From assembly GCF_001632365.1 (NCBI RefSeq), contig NW_024468512.1:1282271-1346270 (forward strand): a stretch of 64,000 nucleotides of DNA, in the 5' to 3' direction. The translations under genes and the position numbers were made by a program. The stretch comes from Laetiporus sulphureus 93-53 (taxonomy: Eukaryota > Basidiomycota > Agaricomycetes > Polyporales > Laetiporaceae). The notes under the pieces are model-generated. The model did not search any database. It worked only from the letters and a program-made list of their open reading frames with translations, and was not told the DNA's origin. Below are positions 10,059-20,808 of this stretch, piece after piece. Each line of letters begins with the position of its first letter. Within the stretch, counting starts at the first letter, position 1.

Positions 10059-12772
10059 TCAGCAAACAATCGTCCCAACATGAGAAATGACGTACTCTTC
10101 CGCCTTGTTGAGTGCCTGCACCATCTGTACGCACTCCTTCCTGCGCGCGACGACATAGTCTGACTCCTTGAGTAGCTCGTCGAGCACCTCAGGCTTGTAC
10201 AACTCCTGCAACAATTCCTGCTGCAGGTTGTCCTTCGAACGGTTCACGAGTGTCAGCGAGATTGCCTTGGGTACCATGTCGATCATCTCGCGCTTGACGA
10301 TGTTGAAGTATGAGTGGATGAGCAGTTCTATAAGCACGATGATGTCAGTTCATTTAATCCAGCAATGCGAGAGATACGTACTGATGACTTCCGTCTCCAT
10401 CGTCTCCCGCTCGCTGAGAGGAGCCTGCGGCCGAATGATCGCTGGTGGCTATGTAATCAACACGTTGAGCAATGTTATCGCATCAATAAATTCGCCCAGA
10501 CTCACTGCCTCCATGACCGCAGCGCCTTTCTTCTTCGACACATTCTTCGTCGCAGAGAAGAACGAACCGAAGAAGCTGTTGTCCGCCTGCTTGATATCAA
10601 CATCAAGGTCGTTGTTATTATTGATCTGCCCCGGCGCGAGCTTGCCGCTTTTCGGGTCCGGAGCTGGGGTTGAATGCTTGTTTGCGTTCAAACGGTCCTG
10701 GACGATGGACATCGCCTGCGGGGCCATTAGCAAGGGATGATTGTTTAGCAGGAAGTGCACGAACCTTGTGGCCGTTCAGGAAGTCAGGATGTGACGTGTT
10801 GACGTAGCATGCCTGCATTCTGGATAAACGTTCAGCATTAACAACTAGGAGATGACGGAAGACAGAACATACGAGACGAGATCGGTCACAAGCTTCGTCG
10901 TGGGGTTCATTGCATTCTTGAAGAAAGTCACGACGACGGAATTAAACCTGTCCCGCAGAGCAGGGAATCTCCGGAATGCTTGCTGCAGGAGTCATGTATC
11001 GTGAACATGCCAATCCTGGAATGTACGTAGCGAACTTACAATCTTATTAAGGGCTTGACCCAGAATGCGGATCAGCTCGTCATAGACCAGCTGGCAACAT
11101 TTCAAGCTAGGATCCTCCAGCCGTTTGATCTGCGCTTTCACAATTTTCTCGAACGCCTGCGTGCCGACGAAGACTGCTGGTGTAGAACCCTGTAGAAGCA
11201 GTCTCAGCCACTAAAGTTTAGCATTCGAGAATCAACCAAGTCTCACCGATGAGTTGTACAAGATGATGCGGATGTCCCCGTCCTTCACCTGGTCGAACGG
11301 ATCGATGCTCTTGATACCATTGTTGAACAGCTCGTGGAACACGAAGCTGATACGTGCTCCTCCGGATAGCTCGTTGAGCGACAAGTCGCTCCCGTTACCG
11401 TCAATGATCGTGCGGAACTCGGAGCAGAATTCGGTAATCACAGAGAGGACGACGTTCGCCGAGTTGCCGTCGCCCATGGCGCCTCCCAGGCTCTGCAGTT
11501 CCGTGTTGTACTTCTGCAGTTGCTGCGAGATGCGCGCCTTGATGTCTGGTAGGGTTGCGCGGATGTGTGCCATGAGGATCTGCGCAAGTATCTAAGCAAA
11601 TGTCTCGACAGAGCGTGCGAGAGAGATACGTACAACATTGAGCTTGCGCGCAAGGAATGGTGTACCACAGTACTGCGCCTTTCCCTTGTACGACGGGTGA
11701 TTCTCAAAGTATTGCCGTTCGTACTCGAGCGCAGCACTGATGGGCTTATTGCTGTCAATATCGCGTTGTCCTCGGTTCACCACAGGCACATATCCCAGCC
11801 GTAGTGGGATGATACGTCCGGCCAGAATGTCGACCACGTCCGTCCCTTGGTCCCTATCGCCAGCGGCTTATCAGTAAGTATTAATAATCACAGTGGCTCC
11901 CATGCTCACATCAAATCAACCTTGGTCAAGACACCAATTGTCCTCTGACCCTCAGGATCCACCTCTCGTGCCAGCTTCAGTCCATCTGAATTCGCTAAGT
12001 CGGTGTTGGCAGCGGTGACTGCGAGAACGATACACGCAGGCTTGGAAATATACTTTAGGAGCATATCCTTGATTTGCTTCTCAATGTCTCGCGGTTGGTC
12101 TCCAACCGGGACCTTCGTGAGACCAGGAAGATCGACAAGTGTAAGCGTCAGGACATTTGGCGAGTAGATGCGCAGGTTGATGGGTTGTGGCGAGATACCA
12201 GCATTGCGCCCCGTCTTCGCCTCTGTGTCTCGGACGATCTCTGCCCGTATCTTGTTGAAGTCATAGAACTTCTCCCCTGGTAGATGGAGGAACTCTCCCC
12301 ACTCATCCTCGTTAGCAGCGGGATCATCGCCGACGACTTTAGCTACGTCATATGCGTCAGCACGTCGACATGGGCTACTGATGGGCGTACTCACCAGACG
12401 ACCCATTAGCTTGTTTGGTTGTTGCTTTCCGATTGATGAGTTGCAGGACCTGCGGGGTGTGTCAGAGGAACGGTCTTGCGTGAGGTGCGAAGCTCACCAA
12501 TGGCCGCCGTGTCACAATACCGGTACCCCGTGGCAAGAAATCCCGACCAACGAGATTCTGTAATATCGGGTATTGACAACAGGAACAGCGCGATTGATTC
12601 ATATGCATAGCGAACACACCTCGAGCACACTACTCTTCCCGCTACTTTGGCTTCCGAGCACACAGATCTGCGGCAGGTCTATCTGGGAGGCCGAGGATCC
12701 GACAGCAGTGAAGACATCTTGCAGCTTGTTGACGACGTTGACAATTTCGCCACCGAGGCTCGCAGTTCCCAT
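10059..12772 (-). CDS. VPS1: Dynamin-like GTPase Vps1
   Basis: Large GTPase that polymerises on membrane necks and acts in Golgi-to-endosome/vacuole sorting and peroxisome fission. The N-terminus [20 protein letters not shown] leads to [20 protein letters not shown] (P-loop GSQSSGKSS), the switch regions, [19 protein letters not shown] (DLPG) and [12 protein letters not shown] (TKVD). The middle domain includes [20 protein letters not shown] and [18 protein letters not shown] short variable loop ([18 protein letters not shown]) stands where classical dynamins have a PH domain. The GTPase effector domain ends with [20 protein letters not shown]. There is no proline-rich tail. DLPQ and [15 protein letters not shown] with LQLINR favour Vps1 over Dnm1. 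The protein is about 700 residues, from about ten exons. The ATG at 12772 is chosen over an upstream in-frame ATG because it begins the conserved helix. Confidence 0.93.
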
Positions 12773-13494
12773 TTTGCAGCAGATCAAGGAGAATGGATGA
12801 AGATGAGATGAAAGTTAAGACGGACACGCGTAAACGACGCGGACGAGCGGCCGCCTGCCAAGTATGGCGGTTCGCGCAGTTGCGCGCTTACGAGATTCGG
12901 TGCTCAGCCTTGCTCAGCCATTCCCGATGCTGTGTCGACGTGGCCGCAGCCCTATTCAGTCCATCGCTTAGTCTTACAATTATGGCGGTGTACATCTTTG
13001 TCCCAAGTCAGCTCTGTCTCGTTGCAGTGGCTGAAAATTTACTTGACGATTGCGAACGCTATGTGCTCAGCCGAACAGTCATTCACAGCGGCAGTCTGAC
13101 GGCCTTTTCTGTGGCCACGAGGTGGCCGGTGCCCAACGTGCAGATCGATGCAACGTCCGTTGTTATTCTCGTCTAGGTTGTATGCTAAGATTTGATCCAA
13201 CACATGGGTGGTTGCTTTGCCGAAACGTAAAACCGTTTTCGTTTCACGCCACGTCACGAGGTGTTCTTAGGCGACGAGCGCACAGCAGCTTCACTGCGGG
13301 CGGACATTCTCGAGGATTAAGAAAGGTGCCAGCTAGTCTGTTTCATAATCTCCTGTCATCTCCTCCCTTAAAAAAGGAGATATTTTAGGTCTGCCTAGGG
13401 AGACAAGAGCACAGCAGACAAAGCATTTGGTAGTCTGTCTGGTCATTCTCTGCAGGAGTCAGCATTGTCTCGAAGTCTATTGCATTTGCTATCA
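12773..13494. other. Divergent promoter region of VPS1 and the GH88 gene
   Basis: The interval separates two start codons pointing apart. It contains no recognisable gene. A run of purines (TTAAAAAAGGAGATATTTTAGG around 13370-13390, split here only for description) lies about 110 bases before the GH88 start and could be part of its core promoter. Confidence 0.4.
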
Positions 13495-15192
13495 ATGAGC
13501 TCTCTGCTTCTTCAGCTCGCTCTCTGTGCATCCTGTATCTCTCTGGCAACTGCTTCTCTACTGCCGCCGGATGAATTGATGTCACCCTTGGTTTCTGACA
13601 AGATACTGAGAACGGCGCTCTCACCCACGAATCCCATGCGGTATCCTCAGTATACTGACCGCACTGCAGGAAACTGGCTTTATTTTGTTCCTGACACTTG
13701 GACTTCCGGTTTCTTCCCTGCTACACTGTACGCTTTTTATGCGCGTGCTGAGCTTTGTCACTGGGGTGCAGACAACGCTTCTGCATATTTGACCCTCGGA
13801 CGCCAGTGGAGCACTGCTGAGATCCCTCTCGAGACTGATAACGCCGTCGGGCATGACGTGGGGTTCTTAAGCTACCCCTTCGTAGCGGAGCTGGCTGTGT
13901 CCGTACCATCTTCCAGGACTCCGCTACTCAACTGACATCAATTTACAGGAACTCCAAGAATCAGACCACCATCGATGCTGTGAATATATTTGCATCGGAC
14001 CTGGCTGCGCGGTTCAATCCCATCGTAGGATGTACCAGAAGCTGGAATACTGCAAATCCTGTTGACTTCGAAGTGTGTTGTCTCATCTACTAGGTCGTTG
14101 TTCTGAAACTTAAGATTTTCATGTGAGGTTGTCATTGACAACATGATGAACCTGGAGGTTAGTTCAGTCAGATTCTGCCTTGGACAGTAGTATATGTGAA
14201 AGCAGGTTCTCTTTGTGTCAGCCTCGTTGACCGAGAACAATACTCTGCGTGATATTGCTATATCGCATGCGAACAAAACCATGGAACATCACGTCCGTCC
14301 TGATGGTACGTACCTCATTCCGGATTACTTGCGTATCACTATGCTACAAGGGTTCAGGCTCCTCTTTTCACGTCGTCGAGTACAACGCGACGACTGGCGA
14401 TGTGATAGCCCGCTTCACTGCACAGGGTTATTCAAATTCAAGGTAGTATAATAATACCGTTCATTGCGAACCTGAACTGATCAATGTCTGATTTTCGTAG
14501 CACTTGGAGTCGCGGCCAAGCCTGGGGAATCTATGGATTCTCGAACAGTGCGTCTTATGCACAAATTTTTGCTGCCGTTCTCCTTCAATTGCCCTCCCAT
14601 TACAGTGTTCAATCATACAGGCCAGGTGCAATACCTGGAAACTGCAAGGCATATGGCATCATACTTTTTAACAAACCTTCCAGAAGACGGCATTGTTCCG
14701 TGGTATGGCTGTCGTTCGCGTATCGTCAACTGCATCTCATGCCTACACACCAATGCAGGGACTTTAATGCCCCACTCAATCCGCCAAGGCCTGCGGACTC
14801 CTCAGCGGCAATGATAGCTGTCAACGGCCTTATCCTGCTTGCAAATCAGGAGGCTTCTCTCTCCCCGTCTAACGTTACGGGTTCCGAATACTACCTCAAT
14901 GCCGCTGTAGAGGTGCGGGATGCATTTCCATGCTGATTGCTGACCACTGATTAACCTTGTTCTTAGCTGTTGCGCAACAATACGGCGTTAGCATGGCGTC
15001 CAGCCTGGCAAAGTCTACTTGCCAACGGTACAGTCAACAATCCTGAAGGGAATAACCTAACCGGGATAGTTTACGGTATGGACAACTTCATTTAGAGAAT
15101 GTGAAACCACCTCTGACCTCCCGCTTGTAGGCGACTACTTTTTCGTGGAGGCCGGGAATACTTTACTCTCGTTGGGAATGCTTACTTGTTAG
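13495..15192 (+). CDS. Secreted unsaturated glucuronyl hydrolase, family GH88
   Basis: GH88 enzymes remove the 4,5-unsaturated uronic acid that polysaccharide lyases leave on oligosaccharides, by hydrating the double bond. The N-terminus MSSLLLQLALCASCISLATA is a signal peptide, so the protein is secreted. The barrel follows: NWLYFVPDTWTSGFFPATLY, DNAVGHDVGFLSYPFVAEL, then VIIDNMMNLEVLFVSASLTE, FHVVEYNATTGDVIARFTAQ and STWSRGQAWGIYGFSN, ending EAGNTLLSLGMLTC and TAG at 15190-15192. The Asp in HDVGF and in IDNMMN match the two acidic residues known as essential in bacterial GH88 (D88 and D149 of the Bacillus enzyme). About ten exons give roughly 410 residues, normal for the family. The ATG is set by the signal peptide. 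No lyase gene is adjacent. Confidence 0.92.
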
Positions 15193-15362
15193 CGATCGCT
15201 TGATATACTCATTGACTACTTCCATTCGTGTACCATAGCTAGTCTTCAGATGATATGTGCTCAATTTCATAGCCACATATCAGTCCGATCGCATGATGGT
15301 GTTTGCATAAGGAGCTCAGCCAGCAGACATGGAAGACCGCCGAGCTGCCACCCGCCATCAAT

Positions 15363-15388
15363 ATGGATGCCATCATGAACCTTGAATA
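15363..15388 (+). repeat. 26-base direct repeat, copy A
   Basis: Perfect match to 15673-15698, 310 bases away, in the same orientation. The flanking bases differ on both sides. It is too long to be expected by chance in this interval, and may mark a local duplication or the trace of an element. Confidence 0.9.
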
Positions 15389-15672
15389 TAAGGTGGTAGG
15401 GCCGGTGCCGGCAGTGCCCGCTACGTCGAGCGCGCTTACTGCGCCAGCCGGCACTTGACGCAGGACGCTCAACCCGCACAGTAAGATTCGCGGTTCGTTA
15501 TGGGTTTCTCGTGATTAAGGAATATTTCTACACGTAACGAGATGGAGCGAGGAGGGATTTGGAACGCTTCGCAAACATTACGTTCGTGAGTAAAATACCC
15601 TAGAATTGGTGGTTCATGTAACGGGGAGCTAGGTAGGTTACTTTTGAGTGGTAGACCGACTCTTGGAACATA

Positions 15673-15698
15673 ATGGATGCCATCATGAACCTTGAATA
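15673..15698 (+). repeat. 26-base direct repeat, copy B
   Basis: Second copy of the repeat at 15363-15388. A plus-strand open frame of 68 codons happens to start in it, without recognisable product. Confidence 0.9.
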
Positions 15699-16011
15699 CA
15701 TCAGATTAATCTACCGCGATCGCCGCAGCACGTGCATCACCGTGTGCTCCGAGCCTTACACTGCAGACATGAAGCTTTGCACTTGGGGAAGTTGGCGACG
15801 AGCGCCGGTTCCAAATAACATTTGCGGCGGAAGCATGTTTCAGCAGGCTAAGGTAGATAGTGGGATACAAGTACAATGACAGAATAGATGAACCGTGGAC
15901 ATAATATATAATTGGGTACAAGTACAAAGGGCCTAATTATACAAATGCGGGCATTGAGGACAGTAGAGGGCTACAATTAGAAAGGAGCTGAAAAAGGAAG
16001 GGGCGCTGCAA

Positions 16012-16600
16012 TTACAATTGGGGGGTGAAGTCATTGGCAGTGGGAGCTTGCTGCGTGGATGTGGGGTCGGGGCCTTCCTTCAGTAGATAGACGTTGTGAA
16101 AATCGAACGCTGCCTTCCAACGACGCCATGGGCCAGAGTAAATAGGTTTGCCATCGTTGTTGACGCGCCAGCGAGAGAGTATGCATTCGAGCATGACGAC
16201 GTCGTTGGTGCCGATGCCGTCGGCTGATAGGCGGTATTCTTCGTCTTTGGGCTGTATCTTTCGAGTGGCATTCCAGACGTTGTCGAACAGTGTGACCTGA
16301 TGCTCGGATAGTCAAGGGACAGAAAGGAGCAAGTGTAAAGTGCGTACCGTCCAATCGTCATCGCGTTTGCCTTTCACCGCCTGCCTGGTGCCGGCAGTGA
16401 TGGATGTGGTTGCACCGTTGGCTTCTAAAAGGAAAACAGTGTATATAAATGAGATATGTAATCACTGTGTAATGCGAATGTACCTTCGGGGCACTGGGTG
16501 GATCGTTGTAAAAGAGCACATGCGGCGCGGAGGTCGTCGGCCCGTAGAGGATCGATCGTAATCTGGATTATGGTAGATACTTTCAGGACGGTTGCTTTGG
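16012..16600 (-). pseudogene. 3' exons of an unidentified gene, 5' part replaced by a Helitron fragment
   Basis: Three exons join in one frame with good splice signals: the end of an exon to 16484 (DPLRADDLRAACALLQRS, TQCPEG), an exon 16348-16424 (ANGATTSITAGTRQAVKGKR) and a final exon 16012-16296 (TLFDNVWNATRKIQPKDEE, TNDVVMLECILSRWRVNNDG, YSGPWRRWKAAFDFHNVYLL) ending in TAA at 16012-16014. The introns are 59 and 51 bases with GT...AG ends. This is the pattern of a real gene, but I do not recognise the family. Upstream, within about 120 bases, the sequence becomes Helitron protein in another frame, so the start and upstream exons are missing here. Either a host gene was cut by the element, or the exons are cargo captured by it. 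Confidence 0.55.
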
Positions 16601-18861
16601 CCATATCCCAGCACACCACCCCCGTCGCGAAAATAACGAAGGGCGGTGGCGATTCGAGAACTATAAGACATAGTAGCGACATCAGCAGCGGACAGGCCAT
16701 GGACGACAAATGGACATGGACCCGACTCAGATCCTCGCTCGATGTCGAGCTCATCAACAGACATTGCTTCGGAAGGAGTGCACCCATCACTCGGTCTATG
16801 AAGAACAGTAACAGGAGGCTCATGCTCAGGATAAGCCATCAAATTTTCGGAAGAAATGCTAACATCAATGTAATCAACATGATTAAGCTTTAGCCACTGA
16901 AGTGCAGCGAAAACAGCAACATGCCTCACTAGCAACGGAGTGCGATGAAAATCTGATTCCACAGGACGAGTAGGTCCAGTGAACAAAACGGCAAGGACCT
17001 GCTCCAAATCCGAAACAGGAGGGGGAAGAATATCATACACCTTTTCAACAGGTTGCGTAAACGCGATCGCGTTCGCCATCATCTTACGCTGACCCATGGT
17101 AACCTTGACGACGAAAGAGTTGTGACGAATGCGAGCCACCAACATACGCTCGACAAATGTAAGGTCGGCAAGTACACCAGGTACGTCGCCAATCCATAGA
17201 CCATTTGCAAGGGCATTACGAGGCAATCTGTGCCGGACAAGCATGGAACGACAATCATCACAGATATCTATCCATTGAGTACCGTTAATATCATGAACAG
17301 CAGCAGAATACAGGATGGCACCAGGCCGATCAGAGACAACATCATTTTCACAGTGACGTTGGACACGGGTGACGTGTTCGCCGTCACGAATGAGCGGCTG
17401 CAAGTCGACATCATCGTACCGAGCACGAACGATATTTTTACTCAGCGTGAGACGTGCACAAACGGCACAGGGAGACTCATGTACAGCGGACACATCCAGT
17501 GCGTCACACCAGGAGCGAACGATGTCCAAACGATGAGCGAGTGGAAGTGGTGGTGGAGGAAAGGATACATCATGAAAGCAAGTAGTCGAAGCAACGGAAG
17601 CCGGCACACCTAACGGAACCGAAATCGCAGAACGAACACCAGCGGGGACCTCTGCAGAAGCGCAATCTAACGGTCGGAAAGAAGGGTATCGACGCGCACA
17701 AAGCCAACAACGATGTCCTCGAAGAAGGTGAATAATTCTGTCTACAGAAATCTCATGGTCTGTCACGGGAAGGCCATGGCTGATAGCGACAGTGTAAATC
17801 GACGCAGAATCTAGCGAGGTGAGTAGATAAACCACCGGAACGTCGATGATCAAAGCAGAATGAGCAGAATCAGTCGATCCGGAAAGCGTACAGTCAACGA
17901 CGCCGACAAAGCCGTATACAACACCATCTGCAGAAGAGAGAGCCCCTTTAACAAGCGGAAAGCGAGACAAAAACTCGAACGAAAACACCGACGGCCAAGT
18001 GCGAACATGCGCGGGCAGGTGAACGTCAATGGGAAAGTGAAATATCGCGGCTAAAGAAGGACACGAAACAGAACACTGATGAGCTTGCAACAACGATACC
18101 AAAGCGGCTAGAGATCGAGAACGACAATTAATATGGAGACGATGTAAGTGCACGATGTCGAGCAAAGAACGATAGGGAAGCACGTCAGCGAGAGTTGCAC
18201 ATGGAATGTTGCTAGCAACAGAACGAGAATCATCTGGAACGTTACGAACCACGTCACGAACAGGAACAGAACGAACATATACAACATGCGTATAACACTG
18301 CATACGCTGGCTGGAGCCACGAATGACAGTACCGTTGAGTAGCACAGCTGACGCAACAGTAGTCGATCGTCGACTCGCACCACCCTGAGGAGACGAATAG
18401 TGTGAATCCGAACGTACAAATGACATGATCGAGTCGCGGTCGAAGATGGCACGCCCAATGGACAACAAACGAAGTTGCCGCAGAAGATGGCGATAGACAA
18501 TGCCAAAAATCAACGTGACACACAGCATGAATAGCAGAGCCTCACCGAGAGACTCGATGGACAGCACTCCAATCGGGAGTCCACACGTAAAAAACAAAGT
18601 CGTCCCTCCGAGAGACTGAGACAAACAAATCGCCGACGACCGCACCAGCGAGCACATCAGTCCAGGGGTAACCGACCCGATGGAGATAGCGACCGACGTA
18701 GAAGCAAACACGGCTAGGATGAAAACCAGCACGCAAAAGAAAACAAAGCACAATGCGCAAAGGATCGCCAGAGGAAGCATGTTGCAGTAGTGCATCAGAT
18801 GAACGGGAAGAGCAACAGACAGGGATAGCGAGAGCGGGCAACGGAGCACAGAGAACACCAA
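16462..18861 (-). mobile_element. Truncated Helitron Rep/helicase protein, DUF6570 region (799 codons)
   Basis: Intronless open frame encoding the N-terminal part of the Helitron rolling-circle transposase found in basidiomycetes. It contains the LPYRSLLDIVHLHRLHINCR type helix with a Cys pair after it, and the DUF6570 core: DLQPLIRDGEHVTRVQRHCE, DGTQ-like NGTQWIDICDDCRSMLVRHR, LPRNALANGLWIGDVPGVLA, FVERMLVARIRHNSFVVKVT, GQRKMMANAIAFTQPVEKVY and ATALRYFRDGGGVLGYGQSN, then RPESIYHNPD. In complete relatives this is followed by the Y-P-x-M-F-P-W-L-F-P block, the Rep HUH nuclease and the Pif1-type helicase. Here all of these are absent, so the fragment cannot transpose by itself. No stop interrupts it, so truncation is probably recent. 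The first about 130 residues are strongly hydrophobic, which is odd for this family; translation may start later, for example at an ATG near residue 145. Confidence 0.88.
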
Positions 18862-18965
18862 GCAGAACGCAGTGGAGCAAGGAGGAGCAAAACGGCGTAA
18901 CCAGAAAAGGGCGATCGGACAACCTCCTATCTTATGTAAGCGGGAAAGTCTGCAGTCATGGTATA

Positions 18966-18988
18966 GCCAAATAACATTCTGTTATTTG
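18966..18988. repeat. Short perfect hairpin
   Basis: The sequence CCAAATAAC, five bases (ATTCT), then GTTATTTGG forms a 9-base-pair stem. It ends two bases before the left end of the fold-back element and about 105 bases upstream of the Helitron-derived frame. Helitrons carry a small hairpin near their 3' end, but this one lies on the 5' side of the frame, so it is not assigned to the Helitron. Confidence 0.7.
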
Positions 18989-18990
18989 GA

Positions 18991-19586
18991 ACACGTGGCA
19001 AATGCTTAGCAAATGTCAACAGGTTTTTTGCCTTTGTGATCTCAATTTGCTATGGTTCCTTCCCACATTCCGTATTAAGTATTTGTATATAATATGTTGG
19101 AGGCAGAAATTTAAATCATATATTTTAAGAAATGACACCATTTTCAAACTCACCAAATACATTTAGAATTTGAGTGCTGTTGAATGTAATCATACATTTT
19201 TGAATTCCAAACCATCACATGTATAAAATACCCAGTAGCAGATGAAGGTGTAATTACAAATGACTTTCATTCTAGTAATCTTGGTTAGAATGACTTCAGT
19301 AGGGAAGTAGAATGTAGGCATAATTACACCTTTGTCTGCTACTGGATATTTTATATATGTGATGGTTTGGAATTCAAAAATGTATGATTACATTCAACAG
19401 CACTCAAATTCTAAATGTATTTGGTGAGTTTGAAAATGGTGTCATTTCTTAAAATATATGATTTAAATTTCTGCCTCCAACATATTATATGCAAATACTT
19501 AATACGGAATGTGGGAAGGAACCATAGCAAATTGAGATCACAAAGGCAAAAAACCTGTCGACATTTGCTAAGCATTTGCCACGTGT
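18991..19586. mobile_element. 596-bp fold-back element (large inverted repeat, MITE-like)
   Basis: The left arm (18991-19258) and right arm (about 19320-19586) are inverted copies of each other over about 267 bases, separated by a loop of about 60 bases. I count six mismatches by eye, all transitions, so the arms are about 98% identical. The ends read ACACGTGGCAAATGC and its complement GCATTTGCCACGTGT. There is no long open frame, and the interior is AT-rich unlike its surroundings. No clear target-site duplication stands outside the arms; the palindrome CACGTG at both ends could itself be a 6-base duplication. The structure is that of a non-autonomous DNA element of the fold-back class. It lies 83 bases upstream of the Cia2 start codon. 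Confidence 0.93.
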
Positions 19587-19669
19587 GCAAAACGCTTCAT
19601 GTCTGCGGTGTTACGGAAGAGCGGGCTTGGGAAGAGACTCTCTGTCAGACCAATCCTTGCGACTAAACC

Positions 19670-20415
19670 ATGTCGACCGAGTCATTCAATCCCAACCCCA
19701 TCGTCTTTGCAACCGCAAAGCCCAATCGCAATGTGCCTGTCTATCTGAGAGTCAACTCACTTTGGCTCGATGACGACGAACGGGATCATGAGGAGCAGGA
19801 TGAATCGAATGATGTCGAGGAGATTGACCAGGATGAGATATTCGGTGCGTCGCAGTGCCGTTTTGCGGACCATAGTGCTTATCTGTGACTTAATTGGGCG
19901 TCCATCATATGTCTTCAGAATTAATTCGCTCCATATCCGACCCCGAGCACCGGAGCATGACTCTGGAGCAGCTCGCAGTTGTATCAGCTCCACAAATTAG
20001 CTTTGACCCACGGGCACCAGACAGGCTCACCGTTGAGTTTACACCAACGGTTCCGCACTGTGGGATGAGCACATTCATAGGTGAGCCATCCATTTACCAA
20101 GACGAGTGCGCATTCTCGCATGTCTGAACTGCGATCTAGGACTCTCTATCCGTGTAAGGCTGTTGCGGAGCCTACCTCAGCGATATAAAGTGGACATCCG
20201 TGTGAAGCCAGGATCGCACCAGAGTGAACACGCATGTAAGCTATTTTGTTGTTGAAATAACTTTCGTTCCCTAACGTTCGTACTGCGACATAGTGAACAA
20301 ACAGCTGAACGATAAGGAGCGCGTCGCTGCTGCTCTGGAGAATCCCGCACTGCTTGAGGTGCTCGAACAGTGTCTATCAACAGCAGGGCGGCAGCCCGAA
20401 GGAGCCGCCATATGA
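19670..20415 (+). CDS. CIA2: Cytosolic Fe-S assembly targeting factor Cia2 (MIP18/FAM96 family)
   Basis: Part of the CIA targeting complex (with Cia1 and Mms19) that hands Fe-S clusters to cytosolic and nuclear proteins such as DNA polymerases and helicases. The exons read [19 protein letters not shown], an acidic stretch with EEIDQDEIF, then [94 protein letters not shown] and [18 protein letters not shown]. The motif [15 protein letters not shown] holds the conserved reactive Cys, and DPEHP-type and [10 protein letters not shown] motifs are family signatures. Three introns of about 55-75 bases are needed. The product is about 185 residues. The stop TGA is at 20413-20415. Its promoter is occupied by the fold-back element ending 83 bases upstream. 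Confidence 0.95.
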
Positions 20416-20808
20416 CGCTTGCCTAGTATGTGCTTGCCAGCCCTTGCCACGCTGCATGCTCATCCTAGGTGTAGATGCTGGTTGTGACCGATATGTTGGA
20501 ATCCCTCTTGTCCGCTTTCTCAGTGCAATCGTGTGTTGCATAGTACGGCATAATCATATTCTGCAGGGTAAGATTAAATCAACAGCGTACATGGAAGCCA
20601 TATGCGACTAATGCTACAGTTGTGCAGGCGTCATTATCCACGAGCTACAAGATCTAAAGATGAAGGTATAACTTGTATGCGATACAGTACGTTCGCGAAT
20701 GCAAAACGACGAGGAATAGTAGCATGTACCAGTAGTAATACGAAGGCAAGACCCGGGGGCCGATGGACTCGAGAGAAGCCATATGAAAGAGTGGTCTCCC
20801 ATTTCCCA
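20416..20808. other. Convergent intergenic region
   Basis: Between the 3' ends of CIA2 (plus) and the DUF7330 gene (minus). No coding motif is visible in its short open frames. Confidence 0.5.

Larger units (their letters stand above)
15193..16011. other. Intergenic with a 26-base direct repeat
   Basis: No gene is recognised. Two perfect 26-base copies of a sequence beginning ATGGATGCCATCATGAAC lie at 15363-15388 and 15673-15698. A minus-strand open frame over 15239-15472 spans the first copy but shows no known motif. Confidence 0.5.

Noticed and set aside
14389..14540. Apparent loss of a catalytic acid in GH88 (GYSNSSTW instead of an acidic pair)
   Set aside because: The two essential Asp residues of the family are in HDVGF and IDNMMN, and both are present; this site is not the catalytic acid.
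16498..16893. Plus-strand open frame of 131 codons
   Set aside because: Antisense to the Helitron DUF6570 frame; no motif or splice structure of its own.
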